Positions 57,457 to 64,000 of a DNA stretch of 64,000 nt are shown piece by piece. The notes below the pieces were generated by a model. That model worked only from the letters and a program-made list of their open reading frames with translations. It was not told the origin of the DNA and did no database searches. The translations under genes and the position numbers were made by a program. Source of the stretch: Pseudoalteromonas arctica (GTDB lineage: Bacteria; Pseudomonadota; Gammaproteobacteria; Enterobacterales; Alteromonadaceae); NCBI RefSeq assembly GCF_012927645.1, contig NZ_JABBMT010000004.1:62001-126000 (forward strand). Reading direction: 5' to 3'. Each line of letters opens with the position of its first letter. Position 1 is the first letter of the stretch.

Positions 57457-58428
57457 ATGGATATAAAAGCTATCCAGGCGTTAATCGAAAACGATATGAA
57501 TGACGTCAATCAACTAATTTACGCGCAAATGCGCTCTGATGTAGCATTAGTCAATCAACTAGGCTTATATATAGTAAACAGCGGCGGCAAGCGTGTTCGC
57601 CCTATGTTGGCTATTTTAGCGGCTAAAGCACTTGGCTATGAAGGCAAAGATCATGTTACTTTAGCAACTATTGTTGAATTTATTCACACCGCCACATTAC
57701 TGCATGATGATGTCGTTGATGAATCAAATTTACGCAGAGGAACACCGACGGCAAATGCTGAATTTGGTAATGCAGCCAGCGTACTGGTTGGTGACTTTAT
57801 CTACACCCGCTCATTTCAGCTGATGGTCGGCATTGGTAAAATGCAAGTTATGCAAATACTCGCTGATGCAACCAACGTAATTGCAGAAGGTGAAGTGCTG
57901 CAATTAATGAACTGTAACGACCCTGATACCACCGAAGATAGCTATATGCAGGTAATTTACTCCAAAACAGCTAAATTATTTGAAGCTGCAACAGGGCTTG
58001 CTGCGATTATTACCGAAAAAGACGACTCTACGCTGCAAGCGCTTAATCTTTACGGTATGCATTTAGGAACCGCTTTTCAATTGGTGGATGACGTACTTGA
58101 TTACAATGCTGATGCTGAGCAGTTAGGTAAGAATATTGGTGATGATTTAGCCGAAGGCAAGCCGACTTTACCGTTACTTTATGCAATGCGCCACGGTACT
58201 GCTGAGCAAGTGCAGTTGATCCGTGATGCCATTGAACACAGTAATGGTATGGATCACTTAGAAGCTATTCTAAGTGCCCTTAATGAAACCAAAGCACTTG
58301 AGTTTACGATGAGTAAAGCCAACGAAGAAGCTGATAAAGCGATTGCGTGTTTATCTGTCTTAGATGAATCACTATATAAAGAAGCACTCGTTAGCTTGGC
58401 ACGTATTGCCGTTGATCGTAATCACTAA
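57457..58428 (+). CDS. ispB: octaprenyl diphosphate synthase
   Basis: A 323-residue trans-polyprenyl diphosphate synthase that builds the side chain of ubiquinone. The first Asp-rich motif is DDVVDESNLRRG (near residue 84), the second is DDVLDYNAD (near 211), and GGKRVRP binds the allylic substrate. I start at the ATG with CGGAGA 3 bases upstream; five codons from a TTG are less likely. It is divergent from rplU, as in many gammaproteobacteria. Confidence 0.95.
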   Translation: MDIKAIQALIENDMNDVNQLIYAQMRSDVALVNQLGLYIVNSGGKRVRPMLAILAAKALGYEGKDHVTLATIVEFIHTATLLHDDVVDESNLRRGTPTANAEFGNAASVLVGDFIYTRSFQLMVGIGKMQVMQILADATNVIAEGEVLQLMNCNDPDTTEDSYMQVIYSKTAKLFEAATGLAAIITEKDDSTLQALNLYGMHLGTAFQLVDDVLDYNADAEQLGKNIGDDLAEGKPTLPLLYAMRHGTAEQVQLIRDAIEHSNGMDHLEAILSALNETKALEFTMSKANEEADKAIACLSVLDESLYKEALVSLARIAVDRNH

Positions 58429-58463
58429 TAAATTCCTAATTGTATTAAAAATCCTTCGAGCAT

Positions 58464-58492
58464 AAAAAAAGCCTGCAAACGCAGGCTTTTTT
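58464..58492. terminator. bidirectional terminator between ispB and mdh
   Basis: AAAAAAAGCCTGC and GCAGGCTTTTTT around AAAC give T runs on both strands and end both convergent transcripts. Confidence 0.9.
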
Positions 58493-58511
58493 ACATCAAT
58501 CGACTTAGCAA

Positions 58512-59447
58512 TTAAGCGTTGATGAAATCAACACCTTCTTTAATATCTTTTTTCAGCGTATCCAGCATGTCATTTTTTGCTTGCTCTTCAAATGCGCTTA
58601 GCTCGCCGTAAGAAAGAATCTCTTCTACGCCATTTTTACCTAAACGTACTGGGTGTGCAAAGTACTCTGCATCGCCATTTTCAACAGCAACGTATGCGTA
58701 ATCTACAACGTCTTCACCTTGTAAGCCTTTAACTAAAGACATACAAAAACGTGCAGCAGCAGCACCCATTGATAATGTTGCAGAACCACCGCCCGCTTTA
58801 GCATTAACTACTTCAGTACCCGCGTTTTGGATACGTGGAGTCAGTGCAGCCACTTCTTCATCAGTGAAAGTAACGCCTTCAACTTGAGAAAGTAGCGGTA
58901 AAATAGTTGTGCCTGAGTGACCACCAATTACTGGAACTTTAACGCTTGCTACGTCAACGCCTTTAAGCTCAGCAATGAACGCTTCAGAACGGATCACATC
59001 GAGTGTTGTAATACCGAATACACGCTTAGCATCGTAAGTACCGGCTTTTTTAAATACTTCAGCAACAATTGGTACAGTGCCATTAACAGGGTTAGTGATA
59101 ATACCCACTAATGCTTTAGGGCAATTAGCAACAATACCCTCTGCTAATGTTTTGATAATACCAGCATTAACATTAAATAAATCAGCGCGATCCATACCAG
59201 GCTTACGTGGCATACCAGCAGGGATAAGAACGATATCACAACCCGTTAATGCTTGATCTAGCGCGTCAGCACCGAAACCAGTAACCTTAACGTCTGTTGG
59301 GATATGAGAAAGATCAACAGCAACACCAGGAACAACTGGAGCAACATCATAAAGTGATAATTCAGAACCAGCTGGTAAGCCTGTTTTTAATAATAAAGAC
59401 AACGCTTGGCCGATACCGCCAGCAGCACCTAATACAGCAACTTTCAT
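58512..59447 (-). CDS. mdh: malate dehydrogenase
   Basis: A 311-residue NAD-dependent malate dehydrogenase of the TCA cycle. It has [10 protein letters not shown] for [17 protein letters not shown] as substrate loop, NPVNGTVPI and the catalytic His in [10 protein letters not shown]. The ATG has GGAGA 5 bases upstream and gives the typical length; the 24 extra codons of the longer frame are leader. It is divergent from argR, as in E. coli. Confidence 0.97.
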   Translation of the reverse strand: MKVAVLGAAGGIGQALSLLLKTGLPAGSELSLYDVAPVVPGVAVDLSHIPTDVKVTGFGADALDQALTGCDIVLIPAGMPRKPGMDRADLFNVNAGIIKTLAEGIVANCPKALVGIITNPVNGTVPIVAEVFKKAGTYDAKRVFGITTLDVIRSEAFIAELKGVDVASVKVPVIGGHSGTTILPLLSQVEGVTFTDEEVAALTPRIQNAGTEVVNAKAGGGSATLSMGAAAARFCMSLVKGLQGEDVVDYAYVAVENGDAEYFAHPVRLGKNGVEEILSYGELSAFEEQAKNDMLDTLKKDIKEGVDFINA

Positions 59448-59611
59448 TGGAATTCTCCGTAATTTGAGGTAGGAAATATTTGTGGCTCTAAAGATAATGA
59501 AATTAACGACTAAAGACAAATTTATCCTGCTTATTTCACGTATAATTTAGACCATAGTTGTAAACTTGTTGGTTTACAGCACTAAAACCCATCGCAAAAG
59601 CAAACAACTAC

Positions 59612-59625
59612 TGCATAAGTATGCA
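59612..59625. promoter_or_regulatory. candidate ARG box upstream of argR
   Basis: TGCATAAGTATGCA is a near-perfect palindrome with the spacing of ArgR sites (TGAAT-like half-sites). It lies 47 bases before argR, suggesting autoregulation by ArgR and arginine. A poorer half-site (TATGAATA) follows. Confidence 0.5.
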
Positions 59626-59671
59626 ATATTGTGTACAATTAGCGCATCACTTATGAATAAGAACCTATAAT

Positions 59672-60139
59672 ATGCAACCACAAGATAAACAAGAAGCATT
59701 AGTAAAGGCCTTTAAAGCACTTTTAAAAGAAGAGAACTTTGGTTCACAAGGTGAAATTGTTGACGCCCTAAAAGAGCAAGGCTTTGATAATATCAGCCAG
59801 AGTAAAGTGTCGCGGATGTTAAGTAAGTTTGGCGCGGTACGCACTCGTAATGCCAAGCAAGAAATGGTGTATTGTTTGCCTGCTGAAATGGGCGTACCTA
59901 CAGCGAAAAGCCCTTTGCGTCAGTTAGTGATTGATATTATGCATAACGAAATGATGATCATCATTAGAACCAGTCCAGGTGCTGCACAATTAATTGCTCG
60001 ACTATTAGATTCATTAGGTAAAGCAGATGGCGTACTAGGTACCATTGCTGGCGACGATACTATTTTTATCGCTCCAGCTAAAGTATCTGAAATTGATATA
60101 ACTCTTGAACGCGTGCGTATTTTATTTGATACGGTATAA
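59672..60139 (+). CDS. argR: arginine repressor
   Basis: A 155-residue ArgR. It has an N-terminal winged helix ([21 protein letters not shown], residues 26-46) and a C-terminal hexamerisation and arginine-binding domain with [11 protein letters not shown] and [10 protein letters not shown]. It represses arginine synthesis genes when arginine is abundant. The gene is divergent from mdh. Confidence 0.96.
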   Translation: MQPQDKQEALVKAFKALLKEENFGSQGEIVDALKEQGFDNISQSKVSRMLSKFGAVRTRNAKQEMVYCLPAEMGVPTAKSPLRQLVIDIMHNEMMIIIRTSPGAAQLIARLLDSLGKADGVLGTIAGDDTIFIAPAKVSEIDITLERVRILFDTV

Positions 60140-60158
60140 ATCTACCAGTTCAAAACTT

Positions 60159-61058
60159 TCACAGCTGCTTTAAAAAGTTAATTGATGGGGCAAAAAACGC
60201 AGACCCCATATCGGCTTGAGTAAAATCAAGCCAGTGATCATAGCAATCGCCATCACCTAATCGACTTAGTAAAACTTGCTCAAATGCATTTCCCTGTGCT
60301 GCATAACTAATCGCTAATATACCTTGTTCGTAAACGTCACCATAAGGCATGTTTTGATTTAATTGCAGTGGTTGCCCTTGCTCACCTTTTAACTCAGTGC
60401 GTACTGCATGGCTATTTTCAGGCGCTGGCATAATCAAGGTATTATCTAAACGAGTGCGTCCCATTATTTGCTCTTGCTCACTCAGAGGTAGGTTTTGCCA
60501 CACACTTAAATCATGCTTATAACGCTGTATATGCACGTAACTGCCTTGATCTTCAAAATGGTTGGGGTTATTGATTAACGCTGTAATACGCTTTTGGCGA
60601 CCATGAGGGGAATCTCCACCGAGTATAAAACCATTAAAATCGCGTCCATCTAAAAATCGAAAGTTTCGCACTTGCTCAACCAATTCTACATCAGGGGCAA
60701 ATAATTTGAGAATTTGCAAAGCAAATAAATGATTCACATCTTCCCTATCGGAACGAATTTGGACAAATAAATCAAAAGGCTGAGCACCCATAATATGATC
60801 ATTATGAGTAATATTAGGAAAACTCTGTAATTCAGTAGGCAGAAATTCAGGCAGGATATGCGGCCAGTACTGTGCTCCCACTGCAACTAGGCTGGAGAGC
60901 ATCGATTCAGAAAACTGATCTGAAAACTCATCTTGGATAATGCTAACGTATTTTAACTTTTTGCGTAATGACTCATCGTGGCCGTCAAATACATTAAAAA
61001 ATAAATGTAAACCGTGCAAGTTTGCTTCAGCACAAATTCCAGATTGCGCTTGCGCCAT
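60159..61058 (-). CDS. Dyp-type haem peroxidase
   Basis: A 299-residue dye-decolourising peroxidase, YfeX-like, with no Tat or Sec signal. The distal Asp is in FLDGRDFNG (the usual GFxDGxxNP is altered), the proximal His is in ENSHAVRT, and IMGRTRLDN supplies the distal Arg region. It would use hydrogen peroxide to oxidise porphyrin-like or dye substrates in the cytoplasm. AAGGA precedes the ATG. It is convergent with argR. Confidence 0.9.
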   Translation of the reverse strand: MAQAQSGICAEANLHGLHLFFNVFDGHDESLRKKLKYVSIIQDEFSDQFSESMLSSLVAVGAQYWPHILPEFLPTELQSFPNITHNDHIMGAQPFDLFVQIRSDREDVNHLFALQILKLFAPDVELVEQVRNFRFLDGRDFNGFILGGDSPHGRQKRITALINNPNHFEDQGSYVHIQRYKHDLSVWQNLPLSEQEQIMGRTRLDNTLIMPAPENSHAVRTELKGEQGQPLQLNQNMPYGDVYEQGILAISYAAQGNAFEQVLLSRLGDGDCYDHWLDFTQADMGSAFFAPSINFLKQL

Positions 61059-61164
61059 GGTATTTCCTTAACTCAAAGTCTAAATAGTCACCGTATTTGC
61101 ATACTGTCTTGGGATTGAAAAGGTATTAACTCAGATGGTATGGGTGAACATAAAGTTACCCAAC

Positions 61165-61525
61165 TTACTTTACTCGACGATGGGCAACAAATAACTCAGC
61201 ACACCCGTAAGCAGTATGATATTCAGCTGCTGTTAATACATCTGCACCTAAGTATATGCTCTGACCAAGAAATTCTGCAACTACCTTTGAACTTGGAACG
61301 CTAAATAGCGGATCAAACCTGCTTTGTTGGGCAATTCTCCCGCAATCCATAATCACTAGCTTATCAGTAACGAGCATTTATTTTAAAGAATTACACTGCG
61401 ACACTGCGCCTTGATACGTATTGGTTTGTAATCCTTTAAGGGATATCTGCACGTATACGATTGGAAATTGTCCAAGCAACGCTACACTTACACCCACTAT
61501 CAAAGGCAACCACGCCCATAATGGA
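61165..61525 (-). pseudogene. iron-type ABC transporter remnant (permease end plus FbpC-like ATPase ends)
   Basis: In one minus frame I read a hydrophobic permease-like end (PLWAWLPLIVGVSVALLGQF) and an ATPase N-terminus-like ISLKGLQTNTYQGAV. After a TAA comes the C-terminal part of an Fbp-type ATPase (VTDKLVIMDCGRIAQQ, then VAEFLGQS and LFVAHRR). The middle of the ATPase (Walker A, signature, Walker B, about 180 residues) is gone. The frame is kept across the junction, as in the GH16 remnant. It cannot work as a transporter. Confidence 0.65.
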
Positions 61526-61532
61526 AATCACT

Positions 61533-61550
61533 TGTGCGATATATCTCACG
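61533..61550. promoter_or_regulatory. GacA/UvrY-type binding palindrome
   Basis: TGTGCGATATATCTCACG contains GTG-GATATATC-CAC and resembles the UvrY/GacA box TGTGAGAGATCTCTTACA. It lies about 170 bases before the likely start of the CsrB-like RNA, similar to the distance seen at csrB genes in enterobacteria. Confidence 0.55.
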
Positions 61551-61696
61551 CTTATGACAGCTATTGAGTATAAAGCATCATAAAAAAAGTATAAAAACAA
61601 ACTAACCACATAAAATATAATAACTTTTATAATATTTCAAAATAATGACTATATTTTCATTACTGTTTTTAGCCTATTTTGTTTACAGATACTCTC

Positions 61697-61702
61697 TATA
61701 CT
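61697..61702 (+). promoter_or_regulatory. candidate -10 box of the CsrB-like RNA
   Basis: TATACT lies 7 bases before the proposed RNA start. No good -35 is seen 17 bases upstream, which fits a promoter that needs an activator. Confidence 0.45.
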
Positions 61703-61708
61703 TACTTC

Positions 61709-62201
61709 ATCGGTTAAGCAGTGACGCTTAAATGAGTAAACGGACTAAGGAATGATTACTCATAAACCTCGAATTAAAGGTTACTTTAGGAAAAAAGGAT
61801 TCACGGACAGGCTCAGGATGAGTAGCACTAAGGATAGTAAGTATACGGACAGCGTCAAGATGGTGCGAAAGGGAATAACAACAGGGCTCGCAAGAGAGTT
61901 GTTAGACAGGATGTTATAAAAGCGGACAGACGGACAGGCCCTAAAGGGCATCACAATGGAACTGTTAACGAAGGGATAGCATCAGAACGATGCGTAAAGG
62001 ACCGGTAATAGAGATTACCAAAAGGGATGAAAGGAAGTACATAGGACAGAGGCACGGATAGCCTATATCACACAGAACGAATAAGTAACCGTGTGATCAC
62101 ATGGATTAGTAAAGTTTAGGAGTTGATTAAGTTCAATTGCAGGATGCAGAAAATTAGAAGATTCCGCAAGCGCGACTAGCAATAGTTCGCGCTTTCTTTT
62201 T
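61709..62201 (+). ncRNA. csrB: CsrB-family small RNA
   Basis: A non-coding, purine-rich stretch of about 490 bases with 22 GGA motifs, many as AGGA, CGGA or GGGA in or next to short hairpins. Examples are GGTAAT-AGAG-ATTACC, GCATC-AGAAC-GATGC, GGCCC-TAAA-GGGC and ATCACAC...GTGTGAT. It opens with a TTAAGC/GCTTAA hairpin and ends in a strong terminator. No frame codes for protein. This is the layout of CsrB/RsmY-type RNAs, which bind many copies of CsrA and relieve its control of mRNAs. The 5' end is estimated from a TATACT box. Confidence 0.85.
62168..62201 (+). terminator. terminator of the CsrB-like RNA
   Basis: AAGCGCGACTA and TAGTTCGCGCTT (one bulge) around GCAA are followed by TTTCTTTTTG. 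Confidence 0.88.
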
Positions 62202-62335
62202 GCCCCTAAGCTTAACGACTACTTGCCAATTCGTTCATTTCATTAATACTCTCAAGTCTACTCTAATACGTTATTGATTGTGTATAAGCGCTGACTTCTC
62301 TAAAATAGTGCGCTCATAAATCATTGAGGTCGGCC

Positions 62336-62989
62336 GTGTTAATTAACTACAATCCTCCATTAGATCCATATTTAAGCATTTTATTTCAAGATGATGATTT
62401 ACTGATCGTCAACAAGCCCAGTGAACTGTTGACTGTGCCAGGAAAAGATCCTAAACACGCCGATTGTTTGATAGCTCGCGTTAACCGTGTTTTTCCTACG
62501 GCAAAAATAGTTCATCGCTTGGATATGGCAACCTCTGGAATTATTTGTTTAGCAATGAATAAAGCGGCTCATCGTCATTTAAGTATGCAGTTTCAAGAAC
62601 GCCAAACTGCAAAGCGCTATATTGCCCGAGTGTACGCTAAGCTCGAACCATTAACGGGATCTGTTAATTTGCCACTGATCTGTGATTGGCCAAACCGCCC
62701 TAAGCAAATGGTTGATCATGACAAGGGGAAGCCCTCTTTAACTCATTACACTGTACTAGAACATGAGCCACACGCCTCTCGTGTGGAACTTACCCCTATT
62801 ACCGGGCGTTCTCATCAATTACGTGTACATATGTTGTCATTGGGGCACCCTATTTTAGGCGATAGGCTCTATGCTCATCCTGATGCACTGGCTGCTGCCC
62901 CACGCTTGCAATTGCACGCACAAATGCTACAGCTCACTCATCCAGTAACAGCACAAATTATGACTTTTGAAGCCGAGCCAGAGTTTTGA
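62336..62989 (+). CDS. rluA: RluA-family pseudouridine synthase
   Basis: A 217-residue pseudouridine synthase. The catalytic Asp is in HRLDMATSG (near residue 62), with VPGKD and GRSHQLRVHMLSLGHPILGDRLY typical of RluA itself, which modifies 23S rRNA U746 and tRNA U32. There is no S4 domain, as expected for RluA. I choose the GTG with GAGG 6 bases upstream; a TTG four codons earlier is possible. Confidence 0.92.
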   Translation: MLINYNPPLDPYLSILFQDDDLLIVNKPSELLTVPGKDPKHADCLIARVNRVFPTAKIVHRLDMATSGIICLAMNKAAHRHLSMQFQERQTAKRYIARVYAKLEPLTGSVNLPLICDWPNRPKQMVDHDKGKPSLTHYTVLEHEPHASRVELTPITGRSHQLRVHMLSLGHPILGDRLYAHPDALAAAPRLQLHAQMLQLTHPVTAQIMTFEAEPEF

Positions 62990-63065
62990 TTGTGAGCTAA
63001 AAATCACCCTAAACTTTTTGCTGTACACGCCGATAACCACTTATTGATCCATCATGGTGGTTTAT

Positions 63066-63995
63066 ATGTCTATCGGCAAACAGTTTAAAGCATTACAATT
63101 AATTAGTTTGGTTTACGGAACTCTTTTGACTATGTCAGCCCAAGCAGTCGACTTTATTGCACCCACACCATGGTCAACAATCAGCAGTAATGATTTATCA
63201 CGCCTAATGCCGCAAGATGAACTAAAACAGCTCCTTGCTGGTGATACTGAGTTTTTAAGCTTATATCGCCAACACATGGGTGCCCAACAGCGCGGTGTGG
63301 TGTTAATTATCCCTGATTGGCAACACTTACCTATCAATAACAACGGGCTCAACTTTTTACGCACGCAACTTAACGATTTAGGCTATGCCACAATTGCCAT
63401 AACAGTACCCGATATTGATTGGCAAGCAGCGCCACCTGCGGATGAAAGTGAAACTACCGAACCTGCTGCGACTAAACAAGCTACAAATTCAGGTAATAGC
63501 GAACCATCAGCTGTCACACCTACTCCTGTTGTACATGTTGATGCTATCGATCATATGAGCAACGCGATAATAGATAATTATAAACTCAACTTAATTGCAC
63601 GCTTTAATGCGTTGTATCAAAGTGCATTGGATGAAGATGGGAGAATTGTTGTTATTGCACAAGGTGCCTCTGCAGGAGTATTGCTCGAACATTATGGTGA
63701 ATATCCCAATACCAACATAGATGCATTTGTCAGCCTTAGCAGTTATTTACCAAACAGTAAACGTAACCAACAACTTAACGCGATTATATCGACTATTAGT
63801 CCGCCGCTATTGGATATTTACTACAACATAGATAACCCAGACTTACTGCTGAGTGTGGCGGATAGAAAGCGCTGGGTAAAACGACACAGTAAATATGATT
63901 ACCGCCAACGTGAGCTGTTTGGTTTGCGCTCTGAGCCTGAGCAACATGAGCGCTTGACCAAGGAGGTAGACGGGTTTTTACGCCGCCTTTTTTAA
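63066..63995 (+). CDS. DUF3530-like secreted alpha/beta-hydrolase-like protein
   Basis: A 309-residue exported protein. A signal peptide ends near MSAQA (residue 25), and a conserved core with GVVLIIPDWQHLP, NFLRTQLNDLGYATIAI and VVIAQGASAG follows. The last resembles a GxSxG elbow with Gln-Gly-Ala-Ser-Ala. A disordered Thr/Pro/Glu-rich insert lies near residues 125-155. It fits the DUF3530 family; the function is unknown. I choose the ATG with GGTGG 5 bases upstream over one four codons earlier. It is complete just before the window end. Confidence 0.8.
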   Translation: MSIGKQFKALQLISLVYGTLLTMSAQAVDFIAPTPWSTISSNDLSRLMPQDELKQLLAGDTEFLSLYRQHMGAQQRGVVLIIPDWQHLPINNNGLNFLRTQLNDLGYATIAITVPDIDWQAAPPADESETTEPAATKQATNSGNSEPSAVTPTPVVHVDAIDHMSNAIIDNYKLNLIARFNALYQSALDEDGRIVVIAQGASAGVLLEHYGEYPNTNIDAFVSLSSYLPNSKRNQQLNAIISTISPPLLDIYYNIDNPDLLLSVADRKRWVKRHSKYDYRQRELFGLRSEPEQHERLTKEVDGFLRRLF

Positions 63996-64000
63996 GTATT

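Noticed and set aside
61735..62160. Purine-rich GGA-containing stretch as a possible repeat array or CRISPR-like element
   Set aside because: The GGA words are not evenly spaced, there are no constant repeats or spacers, and hairpins plus terminator fit a CsrB-type RNA better.

Overview
The window looks like a chromosomal segment of a marine gammaproteobacterium of the order Alteromonadales, most likely Pseudoalteromonas. The signs are AT-rich coding, a large TonB-dependent sugar-uptake locus, Alteromonadales-style families (DUF3718, DUF3581-like) and the housekeeping runs rplU-rpmA-obgE, mdh/argR, guaB-guaA, xseA, cysE, ispB and folA. No tRNA, rRNA, CRISPR array, prophage or complete insertion sequence was found. 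The genus is inferred from gene content only.

Region 1 (1-13.7 kb) is a beta-glucan utilisation locus. It has a truncated TonB-dependent receptor, a flavin-dependent tryptophan-halogenase-like protein, a SapC-family protein and a cupin_8/JmjC-like oxygenase. A decayed GH16 laminarinase follows, then a lipoprotein GH3 glucosidase with a FucP-type transporter. Facing them are a GH1 beta-glucosidase, a GPH-type symporter and a LacI regulator. Two LacI-type palindromes lie between the divergent arms. The GH16 copy has three in-frame stops and an internal deletion, so here the locus probably takes up and splits small oligosaccharides rather than digesting the polymer.

Region 2 (13.7-19.2 kb, minus strand) is a tight five-gene signalling operon: an NtrC-type sigma-54 activator, a 69-residue stand-alone histidine-kinase dimerisation (DHp) domain, a CHASE3 histidine kinase, an Rcp1-like response regulator and a REC-HK-REC-REC hybrid.

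Region 3 (19.3-39.7 kb) is accessory and metabolic. It holds a Nudix hydrolase, a YgjV-like protein, a Crp/Fnr regulator coupled to a nitronate monooxygenase, a frameshifted aldehyde dehydrogenase, a membrane endo/exonuclease-phosphatase, a frameshifted RcnB-like secreted protein and an ABC-F ATPase with a structured leader. A second TonB receptor, an operon of VWA lipoprotein, ECF sigma and putative anti-sigma, an MFS permease, GFA, VOC and desaturase genes, and a LysR/SDR/MFS group follow.

Region 4 (39.7-61.1 kb) is mainly core: guaB-guaA, xseA, cysE, an M16 protease, an MTHFR-like protein, a diguanylate cyclase, a DEAD-box helicase, DUF3581-like and DUF3718 proteins, folA, obgE, rpmA, rplU, ispB, mdh, argR and a DyP peroxidase.

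Region 5 (61.1-64 kb) begins with remnants of an iron-type ABC transporter. It then carries a roughly 490-nt non-coding element with 22 GGA motifs, many hairpins and a strong terminator, which I read as a CsrB-family regulatory RNA. A GacA/UvrY-like palindrome lies about 170 bp upstream. An RluA pseudouridine synthase and a DUF3530-like secreted protein close the window.
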